This document shows, piece by piece, positions 41,771 through 53,000 of a DNA stretch of 64,000 bases. Under the pieces are notes generated by a model, which was given only the letters and a program-made list of their open reading frames with translations, was not told the DNA's origin and made no database searches. Positions within the stretch are counted from its first letter, which is position 1, and every line of letters begins with the position of its first letter. The DNA is taken from positions 4,917,383 through 4,981,382 of the forward strand of contig OY811981.1 of the NCBI GenBank assembly GCA_963681505.1. Reading direction: 5' to 3'. Source of the stretch: Eunapius fragilis. Its lineage: Eukaryota > Porifera > Demospongiae > Spongillida > Spongillidae. The position numbers were made by a program, and so were the translations under genes.

Positions 41771-42142
41771 TCCATACATATCGAAAGTCTCGTGCCCAGA
41801 CCCTCTAACCGCAGCTGCGGATGGATTACATCACCCCGTAGCTAGCTAGTCTGGGGACCCTAGCATGATGTAGGTGCGTATAAACTTGTTCTGGTTACTT
41901 TTTATTTGGGCATGTTTATATGATATTCATGATCTGCAAAACCATACTCTCACGTGAATGTAATCAACAAGGGCCCTTGTTCATTAGTCACGTGAGAGTG
42001 TGGTTTTGCTGATCATGAAATCATATAAACATATACAAATAACAAAAAGTAATCAGAACAAGTTTGGTATACGCGTGGTTCCAGACCCTACATCATGCTA
42101 GGGTCCCCAGACTAGTAGTTAGCGGATCTGGATTCCATACAT
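41771..42142. mobile_element. Degenerate palindromic MITE with another MITE nested inside
   Basis: TCCATACAT (9 bp) lies at 41771-41779 and 42134-42142. Just inside the left copy is AGTCTCGTGCCCAGACCCTC, closely matching the end of the 142-bp MITE at 170. The interior has GGATTACATCACC, shared with the element at 42211. The right end is eroded. The element at 41847-42114 sits inside it. Confidence 0.6.
41847..42114. mobile_element. 268-bp palindromic MITE with 9-bp target duplication
   Basis: It starts TAGTCTGGGGACCCTAGCAT and ends with the reverse complement. Inner arms also pair (ACTCTCACGTGA / TCACGTGAGAGT). Flanks are GTAGCTAGC (41838-41846) and GTAGTTAGC (42115-42123), a 9-bp duplication with one mismatch. 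TAGTCT ends and 9-bp duplication place it with the MITE at 170-311. Confidence 0.88.
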
Positions 42143-42157
42143 GTAATGAAATCAACA

Positions 42158-42360
42158 GAGTCTGCCCTCGTTAAGAGCACCACGTTTGTTCCCTTACTTA
42201 GGGCATAGAATAGTCTCGGCCCGGGTGGATTACATCACCGCTACGCGTAGCGGTGATACGATGTAATCCATCCGCACCTGCGCCCGGGGCCGAGACTAGG
42301 ATATCCCCTCTAACGAGGGAATGCGCTTATAACGAGGGCGCTATTAACGGAGACGGTAGA
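42158..42360. mobile_element. Tigger-like MITE interrupted by a TAGTCT-type palindrome
   Basis: GTCTGCCCTCGTTAAGAGCA and CACGTTTGTTCC on the left match the element at 13318. On the right AACGAGGGCGCTATTAACGG closes it. The 88-bp palindrome at 42211-42298 sits in the middle. Confidence 0.75.
42211..42298. mobile_element. 88-bp palindromic MITE (TAGTCT type)
   Basis: Ends TAGTCTCGGCCCGG and CCGGGGCCGAGACTA, with an inner palindrome CGCTACGCGTAGCG. A clear 9-bp duplication is not visible. Confidence 0.8.
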
Positions 42361-42545
42361 TTGAATCGGTTCACTTGACCCCACCCCTTTGTCGCTTGAT
42401 ATGAACAGTTTTGCGTTGCATAATTAGTTGTCATAATACACACACATAGCGCTTTCAAAAACATGGGAATAGAAATAGAAAAGAAAAAAAACAGTCCCAG
42501 AGGCGGCTACAGAATCCATATTCACCATATATGGACTCAACAATA

Positions 42546-43563
42546 CAGGGGGGACTCGCAAGTGGGGACTTTTCGCACCTCACAGATGGAGAAAATACGC
42601 AACATTCATTGCACCTTTAATATAACTGTCAGTTGATACAGCCCTGCCGACTTCAGTATCGCTTATAATTTCATTGGCTGTTGAATAACGTTGTGGGCTT
42701 ATTTATAGCGCTGCGAATACGCCCCCTTTCTCCAATCACAAAAGATTTAGTTCCTATAGCTAGCAGCATCTCCACGCCCTGCCTACTTCTTACCTTCTTC
42801 TTACACATTTGTCATACCAAATCGCCATAACCATATCCATTGACATGTTGCAAATGCATGATGGTGTGAGCCTACAGAAGAGCATCAATCCAAACACTGT
42901 ACCTTTTGCTTTTGTCGCACAACAGAAAATGGTGTGTTCACTGACAGATCTAAAATGAGTTGTCATGGTATGGTGGGGATTAGGATAACTGCATGCACTC
43001 CTCCCTTCCCAAATTTAGATCATCTGAACCTTGCAGCGAAACTGATGTCCTAGTCGCTACATGCATGTACATCCTTATTAATGTATGCCTACCTAATCCT
43101 TGTTACATGGTCAGATGCTCAACGAAGGTGCACGTGTATATAATCAACACTTGAGGTAAAATTGAAGTAACAGTGTACTGATAGTGCATCATTCAAAGTT
43201 TCCTACGTTGGGTTGGGTACTCAGGTTGTGTCCATCCCTCCACCAAGGTAACAAAGCAAGGTTGTGATGACTGGAAGTGAGCATGCCGGTATTAGGTACA
43301 TGTAGCTTTGTAATGAAGGTAAGAAGTAGGCAGGGCGTGGAGATGCTAGCTATCGGAACTAAATCTTTTGTGCTTGGAGAAAGGGGGCGGATTACGAAGC
43401 GCTATAAATAAGCCCACGACGTTTTCAACATCCAATGAAATTATAAGCGGTACTGAAGTCGGCAGGGCTGTATCAACTGACAGTTATGTTAAAGGTACAA
43501 TGAATGTTACGTATTTTCTCCATCTGCGAGGTGCATAAAGTCTCCACTTGCGAGTCCCCCTTG
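42546..43563. mobile_element. 1.02-kb non-autonomous Tigger-like element
   Basis: Starts CAGGGGGGACTCGCAAGTGG and ends CCACTTGCGAGTCCCCCTTG, flanked by TA (42544-42545, 43564-43565). The inverted arms extend about 255 bp (to about 42803 and from about 43312) with several mismatches. The central 500 bp codes for nothing recognisable. The termini resemble those of the element at 31129-34561. Confidence 0.9.
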
Positions 43564-44704
43564 TACCATATATGATCGTGAATACAATCTCAAGATCATG
43601 TAAGCAAAGATTCATATGTAATGAGGTTTCTTAATCTAATGATGAAGTCATGTCTCAATGTGTTTGGTTTGTGAATGCATGGCGAATTCATGGATGTGGA
43701 ATGAATTACGGCTAGAGAAGTTGTTTTTGAAGCAGTAGTTAAAAATGATTTCACCTTAATTGAAGATATGCGGAACCAATTTACGATAACGCATCAAATA
43801 TGAAATGGTTTATTTTTTAGGGAGAGTTTAGTAGGTCTATCCAATGGCATTATATTATGTACACACTGCACATCGCATGCATGTTTTGAACCTTTCAATT
43901 GTAGTTGCCTGTAAAGACAATACAATACAAATGGTCCTATGGTAAATGACACTGGCAGTACTTTATAGAGCCTCTAAAGAAAGGGACAAGAAGTAGGACT
44001 CGAGATCACAGCATCAGCCAGCAAAAATTAATAGTAGGTCTAAGTAAAACCCTTTGGGCAGAGCATGCAGGACAATGCTTACAAACATTTCTATCTGGGT
44101 TTTCCTTTTATTGTGAACTGGAAGGTTTATAATTAATTTAGAACCTTAGGCAAAGAATCACTTGCATGCCCTATGAACTTTTGGAACCATAATTGGTGCG
44201 GTTATACATTACCAGCTATTGTGGTCTGTTTGAGATAAGCAAAATGGAATATGCCTCGGTAATGTCGAGGAAGCTTCCACTCCAAACCAAGCAATGCTGT
44301 TTGGAGAGAATTAATTGGTTTTTAACCCCAAAATGGCAACATTTGCAGATATATGGTACAGTTCTCAACAAAATGTCCCCTCGCTATAAAATAATATTGA
44401 TGATCTATAAAACTCATGTTTTAACAGTATTGGATGCTGCATGCATGTTTCACAATGAGCAGTGCAATACTTTGGACCTTGTTGCAACGAGTCTACCAAG
44501 CTACTGTTCATTCATAGAACATCAGCTACATTAATTTCATCTATGGTTCCCGACTAACGGCTTATCTATATAGTGTGATCAAGTGGACAGGCCTGCTATA
44601 CTAATTTTCATATTTATTTATTCTCTAATTGGCATTTGCAACAAAAATATGACAATCACACTATTGGTTTCAGACTACATGCATGTATGTACACATAAAA
44701 ACGT
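43564..44704. other. Intergenic, no gene recognised
   Basis: AT-rich sequence between the MITE cluster and the 3' end of receptor copy A. Confidence 0.5.
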
Positions 44705-47700
44705 TCATGCTGTCGTTTCTGTTGCACCTTCAGTAGTACCATGAGTTACCTGGATAATTGTGTGCATGAAGTATCTTACATTAGCCAGCAAGTAGGACAC
44801 ATACCTCTTCCAGTTGCTTCTTAAGTGTCATGATTTCCATCTGAAGCTGTAAAACAGTTGCAGAGTCTTTGGTTGTGTTTGTTGCACTCACTGCTGATTC
44901 ATCTTGAGTTGTCGAGTCCTGCTCTGAATCCTTGTTCCATACTCCGTACACCTGCCGAGGGTTTACGAGTCATGCAAAAGAACTTCAATGGTGTGTCTGC
45001 TACCTTGGGTACAAATATGAGGCACAAGAGAGAGGTGTTCCCCAAGAGCAGGAGAGCTCCAATGACACCATAGCTGGCATTTACTGCATTCTGCACCAGT
45101 ATACCAACAGCTGCCAGGGCTACGGAGAGCACCACAATACCATATATGGAAGCACCAATCAGTTTGGAATCGTTCAGGTGCTTAAGATGGACTCCTCTGG
45201 TTTCCCAAGCGAGGAAGACCCCAACCACCAGCAGGGCACCTTTGTACATAAACAGGATGCTGAGCCAAACATATTGACTTTTTGCTGAGCACACCTGCAC
45301 TACCTGAGGCAAAGCAGACCCCTGGATGGGATGAGGACAAGAAGTTATTCTCATGGAGCATTTATTAGAATTGTGAGCTTTGCCCACAAATTACTACAGT
45401 GCAGTTACATTTTGCAGTGCTGCTGCAAATTCATGATCAAATCACATTGGTCCAAGAGCTTACACTTTGTGGCAGTTCATAATTGGTGACTTGTAGCCTA
45501 GCGGATGGCACTGCTGTAACAATGGCAAGGAAAACCAGGTCCACCAGTAGCACACAACCGACCATCCCAAACAGAAAAACATCATGGAGGAGCTGAGGGG
45601 GTTGAGAAGGCTGTTTCATTGCCAGCCAAACAGACCCACGGCTTAGATCATAATGTTCTAACAGCAAGCTAGGTCCCAGCACCTATACACCATTGCCATT
45701 CTTCAGCACCTAAACATTCTCACCACCTGCATGATAACATGCTGTATTTGTATGGGAACTTATTTTCAGTTGTACCACAAATGACAGGAAGTTGTATATT
45801 ATGCTTTTGACCATACCTGAAGTACACGAATTAACTCCGCATGCATTTTCTGATTATTTGTTAAGCTTATAGGCAGCAGCCATGCAACCATTGCCAGATA
45901 GTTCTTGTAAAGGGGACCGGTCAGGTGCTGGGGGGGGGGGGGGGGGGGGGGAGGCGCTATCTGCACATTCACTGATTGATTAGCCACGTACATCACGTCC
46001 AGCTACTTCAGATACTCATCAAAGAGATATCATATGATTTGTTGTTAGTAAAATTGTAAGACCGGCCAATTCATTACATATAGTGCAGTGGCGCGTCAAC
46101 TGGATCAATGCATGATTATACTAGTTCAAAACCTTGGTTGTACATTTGCAAAAACTAAGATTGCCATGCAATGTCATGCGCGCACCTATACCCTAGTGAG
46201 TTCTCGTCCATATACTAGTGTGCTCATCGGTATGCATGCACGACGTTTTGACTGGTGCTGCAGTCTGTACTTCCTGTTTACGAGGACGGCATGGTCACCT
46301 CGTCTACAGCTGTAACACTCACGGCAGACACATCACTGGACTGAGATACAAATTATAAAATTGATACTGCAGATTCCACCCCTAAGCAATTAACCAGGTG
46401 CACCTGGTTAATTGCTTAGGGGTGGAATCTGCAGTATCAATTATATAAAAATCATATGAAAGATGAATAAAGCATACTGGAGAGTCTATACCGCATTGAA
46501 AATGACGAACACGACAGCTTTGACACGTTGCAGTATAAATAGCTATCCCTAAGGCTAATGGGCATAATGTTCTTTTAATGATTGGGGTTTCATGTGGCGT
46601 ACATTTTTCTTAAAGTAAACAACAGGAAGATATTATGCAAACCCCAGAATTTTGGCACGTTTCTGGTGTTAAAAATCACTTATTATTCTTGTATCCATTC
46701 ATTTTAGGAGTTTGTTCATACAATTAGTCAAATTAGTTAAAGAAGGCACATACTTTCTTATATGTCTTTCTCTGTTTTCTGGCATTATTGAAGATGTAGT
46801 AGACCCTCCATGTCTTGGCTAATACTGTGCCAAAGACCAAGGTGAAGGCCAAACTGGCAACCCAGATATGTGCCTGAGTTTAAAAATAAAATAAAATAAA
46901 TTTTCATTTGTACACATCAAATCCAAATTGGTACCATGCAGAGGTTTAGAGCAGTGATATAAGACGCAATGCCTTCATCAACTCCAAACAGTATGACATC
47001 AATGTAAAACAAGATGGCTCCCACAATGATCATCACATTCAGATAGGGGCTGGAGAGCTTCACAACTCTATGTTTGGATGGACACCATGAATATTAGAGG
47101 ACCATACAAAGATTGTAACAACCTTGTCTTTGCATATATCAAGTTGAAAATAAGAATTCCGAGAGCAAAAAGTATCCCAAGAGAGGAGATCACTGTATAG
47201 ACTGCAAACAGAGCATAAGAGATGTACACTATTTCTTTATCCACAGGAACACCATCTATGGTGGAAGGAATTTGGGTAAGCAGCAACAGCACAATGAATA
47301 CGTACATGGAAATATGTCGCTCAGTTTATCCTCAAATACGACCAAACCAGTTGATTGTACTATTCCAATCAAGTGTCCTTCTTCAACTACTCCCCCAGCA
47401 TTGCCTATACATGGAATAGGTCACAAAAAATCTATCTCTTAGACTAGCAAATTATAAAGAAAACAGTACTCACTTTGGTACTGGAAGTATCTAATCATTC
47501 CAGTACGTCCATCACTTTTATCAAAGGATACAGTACCCTAAGGACAGCAGGTAAAGAAGTATGAAAAAGTAGCCATGCACTACATATTACTCTAGTGTTT
47601 ATGTCCAAAAGGGACATTGCATTAAAAGGGTTGTTACAACTGCAATATAGTTGCTCATTTTAAAAGGGACTGATTTCACAACCACTGTCATCAGTATTTT

Positions 47701-49955
47701 CTCAATCATTATTGCCCACACCTGCTTGTCCCATATGCCAGTCTGTTCACCAAGGCAGTATTAGTATGCCCACCATTGAAATATGCCCGCCATGGCAGCA
47801 TGCCAGTATGTCCACCATGACAAAGTACAGTACACTATACGCCCACATAAATCTAACTCTACATAGCATGACCCACAATGAGAAGTGCTGTATGTTAATG
47901 ATGACATTATTATTATAAGTGTCAGCTCCTCAGGTAACTGCCCACTGAAGCCATCTCAGTTACCTGCATATTTGTAACTGCACAGGCAACAGTGAACACC
48001 AAAAAGCCTGCCCACATGCTTGTGCAACAAATAACACTTTTGCATTCATACACTTGATATGGGTGCAAAAAAAGAACATATACCGTCATTCCTCTAAACT
48101 GTAACTTCTTTGCATTCTGATAGATAGCTGTTGAAGTGCCATAGGAGTCATACGTAAAATTCTCCAATGCAAAACCCTGCCCTGGATATGTAGAAACTTG
48201 ATTCAATGTGAGTACAAAGATAACATACATAACAGCTCATATGGTATAGCACACACATGCATAGTGATTTTGATAGTACCTTGTGTTGCATTGAGGGTCA
48301 GTCCAGCTGCCCAGATGGCATCTACTATATAGGGCACCTGGGATAGCAATGTCAAGTCAGTAACATGGACCTTTGTAAGCCTCTCCAGTATGATCTGGTC
48401 AAGCTGAGCTCTTGACTGTCATGTACACATTAAACAAAGGCATTAGAAAAAAAACCCACAAGTTAGAGTGAATGTAAAACTGACCAATCCCATAATATCA
48501 GTTGTGATGTTGAGTTCATTGGTAGGGACATATGGCTGGTAGTCAATGTAGATACTGTACAGTAATATTTCTTTGATTTCTGCCAGTGTGCAGGGGTCAG
48601 GGGAATACCCTCCAGGGAGTACCCACCAGCCTGTTGGGTACCAGGCAAAGAAGATCCAGAGGTATCCATTTTGAGGTGTCATCCCAAGATGGTAAGACTA
48701 TTATAGAGGACACTGTTATGATATTCCACTGTACAGTGAGAGCATCATGCTATACCTGACATAGAATCTCAGCTGCATTGAATGGGTAGGTGTTGACAAA
48801 GATGATGCGTGCTGATGAATCCTGTGCAATATGGTTACTAACTTGTACACTTTTAGACTAATAATTTAATGAACAGAACAGATCAAGAGCTCTCTTCACA
48901 TATAATAAATGTGAAGTGAATGAAACATTCTTGCCGAAAGATATGATGGAACCCCATGGGATTCAGACTTTGCCGCATTGACATGAAACTAATGCAAGAT
49001 CTCAAAATATACACTGTTTTAGGGATATGGTGTTGAATAAAGCTTAAGCCACTATTTATTACCTTCTGTAAGATAATTTTAATGTGAAGTATGTTTATTA
49101 TATACACAAAGGGACATTTCGCATGCCATGAACTGTTCCAGATATTTCCATGTGTAGTAAAAAGACATGTAACTCCCTATACCATTAATAAGTTACTAAG
49201 GGCCAACTCTCCTACTTAACTGAGATGGAAAATGATGCTGGCATGGTAGGAGACAGAGTGTGATTTAGTTCTGAGCCAGGATACCATATTCATCGCAAAT
49301 TAAATTTTAACATCAGTAATGGAGAAAAAAAATTTATGATTTTAGATTTATCATTGTTGCGTAGTTTATATAATTTCACACAGAATAATTAGCTCCTTGT
49401 TTAATTAAGTGAAAGCAACAAAATTGTGGTAATGGTGGAATGTCACACATAAGCACAATACTTGACCAGCAGATAGCATGCAGTTAATCTAACCCCTTAC
49501 ATGCAGATGGCCTTACACGTAGGTTTTGGACAACACTTTGGGTGCTTTCCCCCGTTGCAAAGGTGAACTCTAGTGCTGGTTTGAGCTCCAGTGCTTCCAA
49601 AGTGCTCCTGAGTCTTGACAATGTCTGTGCAAGGGCAGGCCAGTTAACAAGACTGATATACTGGGGAGAACCAGGCTGTTCTCACGGTTGTGAAAATTGC
49701 CTCTTGTTGAACGATGACAGCCATCCTTGACCAACCAAAGTGCAGCATGAGGGCAGTAATTCCGGTGACTATGTTACTGTCTGAGGCCAACACCCTCAGA
49801 AAGGTTGGGTACGTAGAATTGTCCCCAAGCTGGGGACTAGTGGAGAGGGGAGAGATCTGTGGGGGGTGAAAGCATGTGAGAGCCATACTATGTGCTGTAT
49901 TATAATGTGTGCTTGTGTGAGTGAATTGTGTGTGTGTTCATGTGTGTGTGTATGT

Positions 49956-50034
<79 letters not shown>

Positions 50035-53000
50035 ATGTAGTACAACTGCAGCCTGTAACCTGATCCATGTAATATGCTAGCACATCTTTGGCAGCTACTA
50101 CTAATTGGTATAACAGAAATGGCTCATAAGTGATTTGCATTCGCACCAAGTGTGTCAAATCGGACAGTTTCCAAAAAAATATAGTTTTTACTGAAAAGTT
50201 TTTAATGTGCTCTCCGTTTGAATCGCTATAACTCCGAACACTGAATTAATGCTACCGACTTACTATCTGCAGCACATCCTACAGCACCATTTCTCTATGA
50301 CAACATTGACACTGACATGCATATACATACAAGGGTGTTACACTTACGGTTCAAAACATAATTATGTCCTGCAGGCGAGTTCAAATCGCTTCGAATCGAA
50401 AAAAGGTAGAAGAATCCTGTCGCTATTGATGTGTCCTGTTCGTTAATTTTCGCTCTATCCGTTGCGAATATATAGCTGTATAATGTGCATGCACATTTTC
50501 CCTCTCGATGATTTACTCACCCGCCTCCCATACATTTGATGGGACGCGGTTTGCCGGAGTCATTTGCGGGAACAAGCGGGAAAATATGTATGCACTATGC
50601 ACTGCTACATTTTCGAAGCGGGTAGAGCAAAAATTAATTAACGAACAGGACAGAAGACTCTTCTACGCACATACCAATTTTGAAGCGATTTGAACTCTAG
50701 AAACAAAACTACACCCTACAAACATGTTCTTGTTCTGTATTCAGGTAACTCACCATCACAAGGTTCCAGTAAGGTGCAAGGGTGGCAATAGGAGAAGATG
50801 CCACAGAGCAGTCTGCCCCTACGATCATGATCTTGGTGGGCTCTTGTGTGATCTGCTCAAATAGACCACGTGTGGCCAAGGTCCCATCACACTAGGGGTG
50901 GGGGCATAAATGATGAAAAGGTGACCAGGAGGATGTATGCGCGTGAGAGGGAGAGGAGGAGGTGGTGGTGGGTGATACTACTCATAGATACAGCTGTTGT
51001 AATAATGAAGTAATTTCATAAATGGACAATGATACAGCTGCATGGTATTACGGATAATTTTACAACGGATTAAACAGTGCTCTCACCATGGTGTTATTGA
51101 TGCGGTCTATCAAAGAGAACAATTAATAACCCATCGATTAGATGGGTTGATGGCAATTAGTCAGTTCACGAAGATCCTATTGCATGCAGGGGGCGAAATA
51201 TGGTAATAAAACTGCTCGGGCATGCATACAGTGATTAACTATAACACAACAAAGCCTTAATTGGAGTCAGTTCAAAGTAGCGCGTTTTACATGCAACAAT
51301 GCTATTAAATAATTTGTTCACAATCGCATGTCCCAACATTTTTTTAAATTTTAAGGAATGTTCATGACTGTAAAAACTACTTAGCACTCTTGTAAAAACA
51401 CGCTAGTTTGAACTCCAATGGCTTTGTTGTGTTGTATGTATGTCCCAGCAGTTTTATATTACCACTATATATGTTACGGCCCAATATAAAACCTGACCCG
51501 TTTTATAACGGGTCGCCCGTTTTAAAGCCGGTCGACCGGTTTTAAAATCGGTCAACCGGTTCTAAAATGGGTCGACCGATTTTAAAACCAATATGCAAAA
51601 CTGACCCGTTTTAAAGCGGGTTGACCGGTTTTGAAACCGGGTACCGGTAACCTGATCAGTTAACAGTCAAAAAATTTAATGAAATAAATAGCATGCAGCA
51701 AATTAAAATAACGACGAGCGCACACAAAAAACAGATCTAAAAAGGCAAGTTCCTTGAGATCTAAAAAGGCAAGTTACTTGAGTACATTTAACTAAGTTTG
51801 GTTGGTGAATTGCGGGCCGTTATTTATCCTTGCATGAATCACGCATCCATGGTGTTGAAGGCGTGTTCCAAACATTTTCTGGTACAGTTATACACCCTTG
51901 ATGGAACCATTCCTTGCAAACGTCGCATTCCACCATGTTACCATCCTCTATGCTCCGACATGAGCAGATGATTTCAAGTAGCTGTGTCTCCTTTACCCTC
52001 TTCTTCCTTTTTCACATCTCACCATTAAAAGGTTCCATTTCATTTTGCATCAAGCAATGCAACACATGCTTTCTCATGTCAGTGTTAGAGAAGGTGATGT
52101 GTTGTGCATGGGTTATCTCCGGAACAGAGAGCTGCACAAAATGCTAATGCATAAAGACCACAGTCATTCGCATTATTCTGCTTGTCGACATTGATGAAAC
52201 GCAGGGTTACATTTGGTTCATGGGTCATAAGCAGTGCACATATCTGCTTTTGTGTGGTACTAGGTAGAGTGCAACACATGCTGTCATATATGTTGACTGT
52301 AGAGTAGGGACAACCGATAGTAGATATGGTAAGCCAATGGTTTCCACCAGAATTCAACACCTGCACAAACTCTTCTCCATCTACTATACAGCCCTGGAGT
52401 GCATGGGCGACATGACACCATACCTTTTCAAACGTCTTCTTAGCTTGTACCAACCATGTAACACATCCTTTTCATGGACATCACGAATGATTTCATAGAA
52501 TTCTTCAACATGCGCTACTCTTCTGTACTTATAAAGAGCGGTATTGTCCTCCCCCAAGCCCTATATAAATGACGCATTTATCTCAGTTTCCTACGCTAGA
52601 AGTTGCAAAAACACAACTTAATTTACATTTTGTGCGATGAATGGCAACAACACGCATCAATAGTCGTCTACAACTGACAAACAATTTAGTGAGAAGTACC
52701 TGCTCTTTTACTGGAACAACAAGACATCGCGACCTCCTAGACTAGAGATGTTCAGAATCTGGAATCCCTTCTTCGTAACAAAGAAGCACAAGTTCTTGTC
52801 AACAGACGATGGGTCTTTTATGGCGGTTTTAATTTTGTCTCCTAAGTCTTTGTAAACTACAACGCTATTGCCTCTATCATTGGAGGAAAACTTCTCGCAA
52901 GAAAGGCTCCAAACTCCTTCTCTCGATCGTACATATCCATTTCATAGCCAAATGCCAAAAAAATGCAACTGAACTGAGAAACGCACACTTAGAAATTGTA

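Noticed and set aside
42211..42298. A 9-bp target duplication around the 88-bp palindrome
   Set aside because: The flanks GGCATAGAA and GGATATCCC do not match well enough to claim it.
49644..49886. Reading straight through receptor exon 3 without a 25-nt intron
   Set aside because: It stops soon after and loses the conserved continuation of the ligand module; both copies keep the same splice-like ends.
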